From Melitaea cinxia (taxonomy: Eukaryota; Arthropoda; Insecta; Lepidoptera; Nymphalidae), in NCBI RefSeq assembly GCF_905220565.1, contig NC_059398.1:12917210-12981209 (forward strand): a stretch of 64,000 nt of DNA, in the 5' to 3' direction. Every line of letters begins with the position of its first letter. Position 1 is the first letter of the stretch. Of this stretch, positions 32,545 to 43,438 are shown piece after piece. A model generated the notes under the pieces. That model was not told the origin of the DNA. It did no database searches and saw only the letters and a program-made list of their open reading frames with translations. The position numbers and the translations under genes are program-made.

Positions 32545-34089
32545 TTTATTATATTTATTTCTATATTTCTATATAGATATACCTATATAGATGTCGTTGT
32601 TCACGCTATTATCAATATTGACATGTGTACTTACAAATTTGCGTCGTCTTAAAACCGAAGAAGACTATAGATAAATTGATTTTATATAAAGACAATTCTT
32701 TGTTATTGTTTTTGTTTACTTCTACATGAGACCTGCGTGAATCGAAATCAAATTATCTTTACATTTAGGCTTCAAAAGCACCTTCATTTTACAAATATTA
32801 ATTATAGTAGTCTTTGAAAATTTAATTAGCTATGGTTAATTTGAAACTACCACCAATTCGAAATGTAGATTTTGCATAGAAGAATCGGCAAAAAACTCCG
32901 CAGTTACTTTTTAGAAAAATTGTCAATCGTTATAAATTTAATCAAGTTTTGCATTATAAAGATATAAAGATTTAGCGAGTCTTTTTTTTCTAATTATAAA
33001 AATTATGATTGTGATTGTGAATTCAAACAAGTCGTTTAAATTTTCAGTATAAAACAAAATTATTCCATCATCTGAAAGATAAAAATAGTATTTAAAATAT
33101 ATTAAAAATAATATAGTTGATAACATAATAACGATCTCTATGATAAGAATACCATGAAAAGACATTTTGAATTTTAAATAAATTAATCACAATAAATATA
33201 AGGATTAAATAGAAATCAATCTGTTGGAAATGAAAAATTGATTTTCGATGGTTTCATATTATTTAAAAATATATATAGTTTTATTGCTTTTTTATAGTTT
33301 AGCGGTTTCTATTATGTATATTTGATTGCTCTATAAAATAGCTGATTAATGTATTGGTTCATTTCCAAAGGTCAGCCGGATGTGTCCGCTATCTGTCAAG
33401 GTGATTCGTCATCTGATGCATTCCGAAATATCAATCGTTTTTGTTGCGATATATTTGTGTTACAGGTTTTAATTCGTAATAGAATCATAATCATAATTTG
33501 CATGGAATAACGTCATTAATGTTCAAAAGGGAGTTTAAAAAAATACGCATGGGGTTTTATGACTATGCACGCGTTCCGATAGGTAGGTATATATAACGGG
33601 TATATCGAGCGCTTGCATAATAATCTTTTCTGGAGATTTTAATTCTGTTGTAATTGTGTTTCTGTATTATTTAATTCTGGTAATGTAAAATGTAATTCTG
33701 CCAATATGTTGATGCGTATTCAAATCTGTTGTAAAAATAGAATGAAGCGTTAAAATTATTCCTCATCGTCGTTCACGAAACTTCTGCAGAAATTAAAATA
33801 TACTATGAAATAAAACATGAACTTTTGTAATTCATCGTGACCAGTAGAATAGAAGAAGCGACTGGTTGCCAATAATTTGTCTTTGTAATATTAGATAGTG
33901 GACAATTCTTACGCCTAATCTTACAGCTAACAAGAGAATATGCACGTATTGCGCCGATTGTCAACATTTGAAACATTAAAAAAGATAAGAGGAAAACATA
34001 TGACATAAAAGATGTTTTATTATATAACTGAAATTTATCAGGTGAATGTTGCAGTCGCGAACAATATGCTGATGAGTATTTTTCTTGTA
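32545..34089. other. AT-rich interval, no gene seen
   Basis: Unique AT-rich DNA. The 75- and 67-codon minus frames (32938-33165, 33803-34006) are hydrophobic or low-complexity with no domain and are taken as chance. Confidence 0.5.
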
Positions 34090-34300
34090 ACTTTACTATC
34101 TTTTTGGTAGGGGCATGCCGAGATGTCTATCGGTGTAAGGCCTCTTGCTGTGGTAGTATGCGCAAGCGATCCCATGGCGACCAATTTTAGTGCTGACGGA
34201 AACAGATGAGATTTTGGTGGATAGGCTGGCAGTCGGCTGGGAGCTCCACTCTCCCATCGCTTCGGTGGTGAGGCTAGTGCGTAAATAGCGCTTCCCCATC
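34090..34300 (-). other. GC-richer segment with overlapping open frames
   Basis: Two overlapping minus frames (34038-34331, 97 codons; 34096-34299, 67 codons) are open here. The second includes TSLTTEAMGEWSSQPTASLS and STKISSVSVSTKIGRHGIAC. No domain recognised. The composition differs from the AT-rich flanks, which suggests a repeat insertion or old coding fragment. I cannot say which. Confidence 0.25.
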
Positions 34301-34460
34301 TATAAAAAAATATATAACATAAAAAATACAAATGTAAATTTTATATGAATAAAAACCGGGGAAAGGTTTTTTGTATTCTCCATAATCCACAGAACCTTTT
34401 TTGATAATGCTAACATTAACTTCAAACTTAACTTCAGCTGACCTTGCTAAAATGCTTACG

Positions 34461-34795
34461 TTACACCCTGTAGTAACCCACTGCTGGGGATAGGCCTCTT
34501 TCCCCATGTAGGAGAAGAATCAGAGCTTAATCCACCACGCTGCTTCAATGCGGGTTGTCGGACATATCCCCACTATGAGTAACTATCGCTATCAGGTGTA
34601 CATGATAACAACCGGGACCGACAGTTTAACTTACTCTCCGAGGCACGGTGTGGAGACCCACAAGGACTAATAACCAGACCGGAATGTATACCACAAATAT
34701 TAACTCCGAGCGGGAATTGAACCCGCGGCCGTCGGTGTTTAGGCGCCGCCGACACGACACAAACCATTACACCAGAGTGTTCCTCCGGTCCTAAA
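34461..34795 (-). mobile_element. SINE-A body with a different tRNA head
   Basis: Tail and body match SINE-A inverted (GTAACCCACTGCTGGGGATA, CCCATGTAGGAGAAGAATCA, CTCTCCGAGGCACGGTG). The head does not: on the minus strand it reads CTCTGGTGTAATGGTTTGTG, then GGCGGCGCCTAAACACCG and GCCGCGGGTTCAATTCCCGC with an intact B box. This is a second SINE-A subfamily with another tRNA-like promoter. Confidence 0.78.
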
Positions 34796-35295
34796 ATGCT
34801 ATAAATAAGTAGGTAAATAAATAAAAATATACACAGTTGAAACTATATATCTTGACCTTTTTACTATTGATTACGCGATGCAGACACGAGCGAGCTACAA
34901 CTAAAATTAACAAACAAAAGAACAATCATTTGTCTCCATTATACGATAACAATTAATTAACAAAATATATTTGTCACGGATTATGGAAATGAGATGATTC
35001 GTTCGAATGGAGACATTAATTAATAACAATGGAATTTAAATATTAATGGAATATATAATTTAATGACTTATGTATTTTAGTAATTTTAGCTGTGAACTTG
35101 CCGCCGTATTCATATACAGGTTTTGACAATAAAAATATATAACGGTTGGGATATTTGCATACATAAGAAAATAGCGTCTGATTACATAAAAAACGTTGTG
35201 TTTGTAAGCTTTGTGGGTACCTACATTTATTTATTTCTAAAGTTTGTTTTTATGTAGATTAGTACAGATATCTAAAAGTATATTATATAATGAAA
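34796..35295. other. AT-rich interval, no gene seen
   Basis: No gene or repeat recognised. Confidence 0.5.
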
Positions 35296-35496
35296 CTAGC
35301 GACCCGCCACGGCTTCGCACGGTTGCAAAATACCAGTATTCCTCTACTATATTATGAATGTATTATACATATAAACCTTCCTTTTCAATCACTCTATCTA
35401 TCAAAAAATACCGCATCAAAACCCGTTGCGTAGTTTTAAAGATTTAAGCATACATAGGGACAGAGAAAGCGACTTTGTTTTATACTATGTAAGTGA
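35296..35496 (-). mobile_element. Helitron-like HEL-H, complete
   Basis: Plus-strand view: A|CTAGCGACCCGCCACGGC at the left, GTATAAAACAAAGTCGC-type sequence (inverted) and TGA|T at the right. This gives A|TC...CTAG|T on the minus strand over 201 bp. Inverted homologue of 20550-20745. Confidence 0.75.
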
Positions 35497-36024
35497 TAAA
35501 TGATTACGTATTATGGTTTCTTTTACTTCGTGTCGTTCTGGCTTGTATTATTAAACTAGCATAAATTTTAAATACGTTACATTATATCTACTTCGTGACT
35601 ATTTTTATATATATATAAGTACTTAATATTAATGAGTGATATTTTTGCAAATATCAATACTGTTGTCTATACTATTATGTAAGTAACGTAATTTTAATGC
35701 CATTTCACGGATAAATAACGACTTAATCACGTCAATAAAATATAGATATATACAAATAATGAACTTATAGTTTTTAAGACTCATCGGTTGGTTCCGGTTT
35801 CATTAAAAATAAATAATGGGAACAGGTACCAATTTTAAAAAATGAATACAAAATTTTGTTTGATTTTGCTATGTACATGAATACAATACATTATTAAAAA
35901 AAGAGATGGGAATATATAAGTTAAAACCAAATTCTTTTACATTTGCGTTCTAGGTAGTACTTAATGTTGAGTGTTTAAAATTACAATTTGATAAACGCTT
36001 GAAAAATTTTTAAGTTAAAAACAC
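35497..36024. other. AT-rich interval, no gene seen
   Basis: No gene or repeat recognised. Confidence 0.5.
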
Positions 36025-36118
36025 AGTGTTGCAGTTCAGCCAGTAACATCCCACGGCTGGGCATAGGCATGTTTCTCCATGTAGTAGAAAAGTTGGAGCT
36101 TAAGTCACCACGCTCCAC
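36025..36118 (-). mobile_element. SINE-A 3' fragment
   Basis: CATCCCACGGCTGGGCATAG, TTTCTCCATGTAGTAGAAAA and GAGCTTAAGTCACCACGCT are the inverted SINE-A tail, diverged. Confidence 0.55.
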
Positions 36119-36484
36119 TACACCAGAGCGATATCTTTGATATAAGAGTTATGTAGTAAATACCATGGATCAAATATATACGTCTATATTGAGTTAATGA
36201 ATTAAAATAACAAAACAACATAGAAATACCGAATATCGTTTGTAGAATGGCATCGTATGAACAACTAATTATGGAATCCCCACAGACTAAAGTTTTTGTA
36301 GTGAACACTTTTTTAGCCGCGTTGGGCACTTTCGTAGGGTAAACCGTTTTATTTATTTTTTGAAGTGTAACTTCTTTAGGCATGCCCCTATGAGGGTAAA
36401 ATTTTTACGGATGAAACGGCAACGTTTTTGTCGATGGCGCTGGAACGGAAATCTAAAGCTTTAGATTTGTATATAATGTGAATA
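36119..36484. other. Interval without recognised feature
   Basis: A 92-codon minus frame (36105-36383) starts MPKEVTLQKINKTVYPTKVP; no domain recognised, and it runs into the SINE-A fragment. Not accepted as a gene. Confidence 0.4.
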
Positions 36485-36815
36485 ATTGTGTTTGCAGGCA
36501 AACGAAAAAAAAACCGACTTCAATTATATCAATAAGTAATACAACGTAGGTAGACGAAAAAATAGTCGAGTAAATACACATTATCAAAGATTTATCCAAA
36601 AGTTGTAATAAGATCTCGATTAAAAATTATCAAAATCGGTACACCCAGTAAAAAGTTATGCGGGTTTTCGAGTTTTACTCGATTTCACTGGGATCCCATC
36701 ATTAGATCCTAGTTTTCTTATCATGGTACAACACCTGGGATATCTCCTTCCTAACAAAAAAAGAATTATCAAAATCGGTTCATAAACGACGAAGTAATCC
36801 CCGAACATACATAAA
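36485..36815 (+). mobile_element. Repeat D, 3'-incomplete
   Basis: Starts AATTGTGTTTGCAGGCAAAC and AAAACCGACTTCAATTATAT, with GTAAATACACATTATCAAAG, GGATCCCATCATTAGATCCT and GGTTCATAAACGACGAAGTA. It lacks the closing GAAGTCGGTT. The GACCACATGATAAACATC block is deleted. Confidence 0.72.
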
Positions 36816-37923
36816 AAAAATGTACGGTCTGTAAAAAAAATCTACGGTTAAAAATAATATAAGCGAGACTTAAAAATTAGTTTGCCAAAGAAGTTTTACT
36901 TCTCACATGTGTTCTTTATACGTATGCACTATTTTCGAAAAAAAAAAATGCGTTCGCGTCATCGGCAAGCTCATGACCGACGCGCGGGCAGCGGCCGTGA
37001 GCTTTGCGTGTTATACGCTTTTTAGATGGGTGAAAATTAAAAAAATAAATACTAAAAGTTCTAAGTTTTCACTTCTATCGGCAGTCTCTATAACTGTCAA
37101 TATTTTTCTTTTTTTTTAAGTTCTACTCATTTGTGACGCACGCATGCAGATTTGCCAACAGTCAAATACATTTAGCTGAGATTATTATTAGTTGGGTTTG
37201 CTGTGTAGATAAACAAAAGAACGTGCTTAAAATAGTTGTTAAGATGTACAAGTACTAGGTATAGTATAATTTAATGGGACGACATGCAAAAAAAAAAACG
37301 TTTACTTGTCCTTGGAGCTGCCTATGTCCAAATGTGGATGAGATCCAATTGACGATAATGATATTAAAAAATATTACGATAAAGAGTGCAAACAGAGGTG
37401 CTGCCCGACAAAACTGTCGTCAGATAAAATGTATATAGTCTGAAGGGTACCTTAGAATTGACATTCGATGTTATCATTGCTAATATATTATTTAATTTCG
37501 ATATACGCGGTATGCATTGAGACACGTTTACGAGCTATAAAGTAATCTTAATCTGACCATTAATATGCCGCGGGCGGCCGTCAATTAGGCGAATGGTGAC
37601 CGCTTGTCGCTAGACACACACGAACTGTTTGTAACGATGTATAAATAGATTTGCTTACTTTATAGGTCTGTTTTAGATAACGATTTATGCTTTTACCTTC
37701 CGAGGCTTTAATTAAAGTTTTTGCGAGTTTAATTTATGTTTACTAAAAAGCTGTTTTAGATTTTAAAGTCTTAAATGTTATTTCATTGAAGAATTCTATT
37801 AAAGTGTTAGTTCATCAAAATCACTTTTATTTTTATTATATATACATACGTATCTGGCCCTCTAGACTTCGATTATTACTAGATTGCCTTGTACACAGAC
37901 TCATCGTCCGCAATAGGCTATAA
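36816..37923. other. Unique interval with small CpG-rich patches
   Basis: CpG-rich spots at 36947-37020 (GACGCGCGGGCAGCGGCCGT) and 37567-37615 (CCGCGGGCGGCCGTCAATTA) match no repeat. At 37310-37345, GGAGCTGCCTATGTCCAAAT may be an old RTE tail. The 70-codon plus frame (36907-37119) has no domain. Confidence 0.4.
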
Positions 37924-38238
37924 TCTATAAAAATAAATAAAATTGGAGTGTCTGTTTGTAATATTAAAATAACCGCATTTTATTAAATGCCTATGGTTTT
38001 ATACACGGTGCATATACCAAAATAACATTTATTACAATTTTTGTCTGTCTGTCCGTCTGTCTGTTTGTTTCGGCTAATCTCTGAAACGGCTGAACTGATT
38101 TTGACGGGACTTTCACTGGCTGATAGCTGATGTATTAAGGAGTAACTTAGGCTAATTATATTTTATAAATTCATTTATTTTATAAATCTGCGAACTTAAT
38201 AATTTTTTTGTTAAATTCCACGCGGACGATGTTGCTAG
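37924..38238 (+). mobile_element. Helitron-like HEL-E, complete
   Basis: A|TCTATAAAAATAAATAAAAT at the left and GTTGCTAG|T at the right, 315 bp. The interior holds a GTCTGTCTGTCCGTCTGTCT run and GGCTGAACTGATTTTGACGG. Inverted homologue of 602-932. Confidence 0.75.
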
Positions 38239-38714
38239 TAATTATATTATTTATTTAAATAATTTTTTATTTAAATTTAGGAATTATATAAATCTCACTA
38301 ACGATTGAACAATATTTTAGTTATAAATTATAATTAGCAACTATATTACGAAATATGCTTTTGTTACTTTAGGTAGATCACATTTAGATATACGTATATA
38401 TATATATATATATATATAGGTACGTATCACTATTAGTATATATTATTAGTATATATACGTATTATATTTTTTGTTTATTATAACCATATCTGACTTGGTC
38501 TGCGTCTTAATATGTAAATTAAGTCATTTTATTTATAAATATTTACATTTAGTTTTTGGAGTTTTATAATGTTATGAATAGTATATTCTTCACTACCTAG
38601 TTACATATTAACTACATCGTTTTATTTTAGAAATTTAATTCTTATTAAAATATGTTTCATCGCTTAGCGTGAGTTTCATAACAAAAAGTAATCATCGTAT
38701 TTTAAAACATAAAT
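38239..38714. other. AT-rich interval with (TA)n
   Basis: A (TA)n microsatellite lies at 38397-38417, followed by further TATATACG repetition. No gene. Confidence 0.55.
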
Positions 38715-38815
38715 GTATAATAATAATATAATAAAAATATTCTTTATTGTACATTGTACAACAAAAAGAAAAACATAAAATGAAAGATGTACAAAGGCGT
38801 ATATGTATGCACCTA
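38715..38815 (-). mobile_element. Possible LINE 3' end fragment
   Basis: AAAATATTCTTTATTGTACA followed by an A-rich segment and GATGTACAAAGGCGTATATG has the look of an inverted LINE 3' untranslated end. Only one copy in the window, so weakly supported. Confidence 0.3.
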
Positions 38816-39687
38816 TAAAAAAAAATATTTATGACATTATTTTCATGAACTAATTGATAATATCTTGCTATATTACAATAAATAAACCATTTATCATTAA
38901 ATTTAATGACAAACGTAGTAAGTAACATTACACGTTGCAGTGCAAGTCGTACTTGTATCTCCGAAAAAACTCTCGCGGAGCCCGTCCGACCAGTTTGGCT
39001 GTTCGCAGAAGAGCGGGAAAAAAACCGATTTGCCATTTAACCGCTTCGAGAATGTCGTCAAGGTTTTCAACTTTACACGGTTACGTTACAAGTTGTGCTG
39101 AAATTGGACGCGTAGAAAACGTACTTTGAACACCTTTAGGTATAGATAACTACGTGTTTACTCACGGCTTCGCCCGCGTGGATTACTCGATTTTGGCCGT
39201 TCCATTTTCTCTTATTAAAATATAGCATACTATGTTACTCACTATTAGTGATAACGTTTCGTCCTCGTGGTGAAAGAGTTTCTAAAATCGCGCCAGTACA
39301 AGTAGGAACCGATTTGTCACTGGCCACTTTGAAAATCTATTATAAATTTTAAAAATATTAAATGATTTTCACATTATTACTTCTACTTAAAACTTTCTTT
39401 ATCCAACCAACACGATTTCCAGAATTCTCTAATCATTAATTAGCCTTAGGAATGATAAAAATATTTTTTAATCAGTTGTCTCTTTGAAGACCGATTTAAT
39501 CTAAATTTCCCTCATTAAGTACCACTTTTCTTTTATTATTATGAAGGCTGAATGTCAGGCGCATTTATAGACTAACTAAGAAATCATAAGGTCACAAAAT
39601 AAAACTGGTCTTTTGCTTTATTTTATTTTTTAAGATGGTCGATATCGATATCGAAACTTAATAAAACACCATGAAAAATATTGAACA
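38816..39687. other. Interval without recognised gene
   Basis: Two overlapping opposite frames at 38692-39129 (114 and 64 codons) have no domain. CACGGCTTCGCCCGCGTGGA at about 39163-39182 resembles a Helitron 3' end on the minus strand, but without the terminal CTAG. Confidence 0.4.
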
Positions 39688-40017
39688 CTAGCTTCAGCCT
39701 GCGACTTCGTACGCGTGGAATAGTTACTTTGGGCTAACGTTTACTTTAACCTGCGACTTCGTTTACTGCAAAACTTTAACTGTTTCTGCAGCGCACGCAG
39801 CGGAAGCTCTTAAAAGGAAAAACTACGATTTTTAAACATTTTTCATTGGTGCTCAGTTCCTATTGGTTTTAGCATGATGATGTATAGCCTATAGCCTTCC
39901 TCATGATAAATGGGCTATCTAACACTGAAAGAATTTTTTAAATAAGATTAGTAGTCCCTGAGATTAGTGCGTTCAAGCAAACAAACAAACTCTTTAGCTT
40001 TATAATATTACTATAGA
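39688..40017 (-). mobile_element. Helitron-like HEL-I, complete
   Basis: Plus view: A|CTAGCTTCAGCCTGCGAC at the left, GATGATGTATAGCCTATAGC and ATGGGCTATCTAAC inside, and TAATATTACTATAGA|T at the right. This gives A|TC...CTAG|T on minus over 330 bp. The module CCTGCGACTTCGT occurs twice (39699 and 39751). Confidence 0.75.
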
Positions 40018-40964
40018 TTAATAAAATATTATGGCTTAGCTGAATGTGATAATGGCTTATATATTTGGTTACAAATTAGGTTATTAAACATCAGACATAA
40101 CTTGTATAAGCGGTGTAGTTTGTTGCCTTTAATATGAATACTTGAAAATCACGTGGATCAGTTAGTATACTTTAAAAGACATAATTACCTATTGGACTTA
40201 AGGAAGAAATTAATTCAAAAGAAAAAGACTTATTTACGGCGTTCGAAAACCTCAGAAAACAAATAGAACCTACTTCTGGTCGAGAGGTAAGTTCTATTTG
40301 GTCTGGGTTTTTTAAAAATATATGAAACTTTTAAGACATAGTTATAACCTTTATTATAAATATTTTAAATACATCTCTTGTAAAAAATTACTTACGTTAA
40401 CACTAAAATAAACATATTAAAAATAACACATTTATCTTTAAAACGTATGACCTTTACAAATAATACAGTATAAATAATTCCACAAAATTAAAATATATAA
40501 TTTACATTATCTTACGAAAGCAAACGAAGAACTTATCGTATCACTGACAAGGACGACAATATATTTATAAGAAAAGAGAGAAAGGGACAGACGATAGATA
40601 CAGCATCGTGCCTCGTGAAAACGAACGACGTCGAGCAAACACACTTCGTACATTGATGATTCGTGGCGGGAATGTAAACTTCGTTATTAATTTTGGGGAA
40701 AACATGTTAGTTTATTTTTTGTACGCGATAATATAACGTTTATTTTTTTGCGTTAAAATATATCTTTATATCTAAAATATTAAGCTTTCCAAATTTGTAT
40801 TATATAGGTATAATTATATTCTGTGATATTTAGGTTGAAATATATGTTTTTGAAAATATATTATATTATTTGAAGATATAATACCTACACTACGTGTTAC
40901 ATTTTTATGATTTCAATGAGAAAAGATTAGCTAATTTAAATAACTTATTTTCTATATTTATAAA
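40018..40964. other. Mostly AT-rich, one unique CpG-richer patch
   Basis: The patch 40500-40690 (GACGACAATATATTTATAAG, GAAAACGAACGACGTCGAGC) is unique in the window and contains no frame. No gene. Confidence 0.45.
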
Positions 40965-41720
40965 TAATTGTGTTTGCTCGCAAACGAAAAAAAAACCGAC
41001 TTCAATTATATCGACGAGTAATACAACGTAGATCGACGAAAAAATAGTCAAGTAACTACGCGTTATCAGAGATTACTCAAAAAGTAGTTATCAGATCTCG
41101 ATAAAATTTATATGTGACCACATGATAAACATCAGCTTTCGATTAAATTAAAAATTATCAAAATCGGTACATCCAGTAAACAGTTATTGCGGATTTTCGA
41201 GAGTTTTCCTCGATTTCTCTGGGATCCCATCATTGGATTCTGGTTTCCTTATCATGGTACCAAACTAGAAATATCCCCTTTCTAACAAAAAAAAAAAAAA
41301 ATCAAAATCGGTACATCCAGTAAAAAGTTATTGCGGATTTTCAAGAGTTTCCCTCGCTTTCTCTGGGATCCCATCATCAGATACTGGTTTCCTTATTATG
41401 GTACTAAACTAGAGATATCTCCTTTCCAACAAAAAAAGAATTATCAAAATCGGTACATCCAGTAGAAAGTTATGCGGTATAATACAACGTAGGTCGACGA
41501 AAAAAGCGTCAAGTAAAAACGCATTATTAGATATAACTCGAAAAGTAGTTGTTAGATCTCAAATAAATTTAAATGGGACCAATTGACACACACCACCTTT
41601 CGAATAAAAATTTTTTTGTCGAAATTGGTCCACACGGTCAAAGGTTCTGATGTAACATACATTTAAAAAAAAATACAGTCGAATTGAGAACCTCCTCCTT
41701 TTTTGGAAGTCAATTAAAAA
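40965..41720 (+). mobile_element. Repeat D, long copy with internal duplication
   Basis: Both ends are present: AATTGTGTTTGCTCGCAAAC and AAAACCGACTTC at the left, CCTCCTCCTTTTTTGGAAGT at the right. Two tandem modules of about 143 bp (41157-41300 and 41301-41442), each starting ATCAAAATCGGTACATCCAG and holding GGGATCCCATCAT and GGTTTCCTTAT, are followed by a partial third at 41443. The most complete D copy here; no coding frame. Confidence 0.78.
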
Positions 41721-41859
41721 ATAGACATAAAAGATCTATTAATAGAACCAATATTTTCTAAGCCGATTAAATCGCATTCGTAAAATCTGCTTGGAGTTGC
41801 AATGCTATTCTTTTCATACAATAAATGTGTTTTTTTTTTTTTTTTTTTTTTATATGTCA
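41721..41859. repeat. Spacer ending in a T-run
   Basis: Poly-T at about 41831-41851 precedes the repeat C copy, as at 43095, so it may be part of that family's end. Confidence 0.6.
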
Positions 41860-41988
41860 CTAGGTCGGCAAACAAGCGTACGGCTCACCTGATGGTAAGC
41901 GATTACCGTAGCCTATAGACACCTGCAACACCAGAAGCATCGCAAGCGCGTTGCCGACCCAATCCCCAATCCCCCCAGGACAGCTCTA
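41860..41988 (+). mobile_element. Repeat C, 3'-truncated
   Basis: TAGGTCGGCAAACAAGCGTA to AATCCCCCCAGGACAGCTCT, then unrelated sequence. About half of the family's length. Confidence 0.75.
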
Positions 41989-42437
41989 ACTATAAATGTG
42001 TAACTCCTATCCGCTTTATTTATATGGGATAATTGATCTTTTAAGTATTGAAAAACTATATCGTATTTTTCTTAACTCTTATACTTGTTATCAAACAGTG
42101 AGTATCCACCAACAGACACAGGGTCTGTCAACGCGACGATTAGTTCGGATTAGTCATTCTGTTGATTTGGTATTTCAATCATCCTATTTTCAATTCACAC
42201 AAACAAGGAACAACCCTAAACAACCCTGAGCTTTCTTTTGAGGTACATAGTTAAGGTAGGTCATAGTAAGGTTCACAGGTCAGGGACTTCAGGAGGATAG
42301 TCAGAGCTGAAAATTACCAGTGTCAACACACTTTTCATGACCAAATTCAGACCGATATTAGGCAGTTAGGGATATTGGAAATGAGGATTCAATCTACCTA
42401 GTTCTTTTGTTCATAATTATATATATATTCTCACAGT
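41989..42437. other. Interval without recognised gene
   Basis: The 77-codon plus frame 41996-42229 has no domain. No repeat recognised. Confidence 0.45.
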
Positions 42438-42590
42438 TTTGATACAACGGGACTTGCTACGATTGCCATTTTGAAACTCCCGATACATAGGCGACGTCGT
42501 AGACGCAGTAGAACGGCCAGTTCGAAAGCTGCCAGTTTGAAATACCGGGATAATCTCGGGCAAGTCCCGGTACAATCTCAGTAAGTTTGT
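42438..42590. mobile_element. Short element with imperfect inverted ends
   Basis: ACAACGGGACTTGCTACGAT at about 42450 and GGGCAAGTCCCGGTACAATC at about 42557 are inverted, sharing GGGACTTGC, with ATTTTGAAAC / GTTTGAAATACC continuing the pairing inward. About 150 bp, CpG-richer than its flanks. A MITE is plausible; single copy here. Confidence 0.35.
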
Positions 42591-42633
42591 ACGTGTATCA
42601 TGTAAGTATTCATAGTGGCCGAAACTTTAAAAA

Positions 42634-42660
42634 CTTATCATCATCATCATCATCATCATT
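42634..42660. repeat. (ATC)n microsatellite
   Basis: About eight ATC units forming the (GAT)n 3' terminus of the long-form repeat B that follows on the minus strand. Confidence 0.85.
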
Positions 42661-43094
42661 TAAGCTATCGTGGGTGTAACCTTCCTTTATTTCCATTATA
42701 TTTAACGTTATCATCGAGATGTATTGTTTTTTCATCAGGTTTTATTGCCAATTAAATGATTATTATACTGCTATATTAAAAAATATAAATATAAATTACT
42801 CGTATAAAAATGGAAAATGATTTTTATTTAATACTTTTTAAAAATATCATCACAGCAATCTTTCACAGTCCACTGCTCGACATAGGCCGCCACAAGCTCG
42901 CGCCAAAAATGGCATGGACTCATGTGCTTTGCCCGTAGTCACCACGCTGGGCAGGCAGGTTGGTGACCTCAGGGCTGGGTTTGTCGCACCGAAGACGCTG
43001 CTGCCCGTCTTCGGCCTGTATATTTCAAAGCTAGCAGTTGGATGGTTACCCCGCCATCGGTCGGCTTTTCAAGTTCCAAGATGGTAGTGGAATT
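42661..43094 (-). mobile_element. Repeat B, long form, 3' and central part
   Basis: Inverted. The 180-bp extension (CTATCGTGGGTGTAACCTTC to ATATCATCACAGCAA) is followed by the common core with the CGAAGACGCTGCTGCCCGTC hairpin. Interrupted at about 43095 by a repeat C copy. The extension differs from the 3284-3466 sequence at only about nine positions in about 200, so the two copies are recent. Confidence 0.8.
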
Positions 43095-43376
43095 GTTTTT
43101 TTTTTATGTCTCTAGGTCGGTAAACAAGCGTACGGCTCACCTGATGGTAAGCGATTAGCTTATAGTCACCTGCAACACCAGAAGCATCGCAAGCGCGTTG
43201 CCGACCCAATCCCCAATCTCCCCCAGGAGCTCTGGTCACCTTACTCACCAACAGGAACACAATACTGCTTGAAAACAGTATTATTTTGCTGTGATCTTCT
43301 GTAAGGTCGAGGTACTACCCTAGTCGGGCTGCTCCATATTTTGAACAGGAAATTCCTGCTGTGCCTTACCTCAGTT
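43095..43376 (+). mobile_element. Repeat C nested inside repeat B
   Basis: Starts with a T-run, then TCTAGGTCGGTAAACAAGCG, and ends CCTGCTGTGCCTTACCTCAG followed by TT. The bases GTTATCCCTT expected in repeat B at this junction are missing, so insertion came with a small deletion. The 87-codon minus frame (43241-43504) crosses both elements. Confidence 0.82.
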
Positions 43377-43438
43377 AAAAAGTCGCCTCTTAGTACACCC
43401 ACAGGAAGAGAGGGGGTGGCTATATTCTTTATTGCCGC
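43377..43438 (-). mobile_element. Repeat B, 5' remainder after nested insertion
   Basis: AGTCGCCTCTTAGTACACCC to TATTCTTTATTGCCGCGT completes the B copy split by repeat C. Confidence 0.78.

Noticed and set aside
36105..36383. 92-codon minus frame
   Set aside because: Overlaps a SINE-A fragment and has no recognisable domain or conserved composition.
38692..39036. 114-codon minus frame
   Set aside because: Hydrophobic, Ile/Tyr/Cys-rich peptide with no domain, partly over a possible LINE tail.
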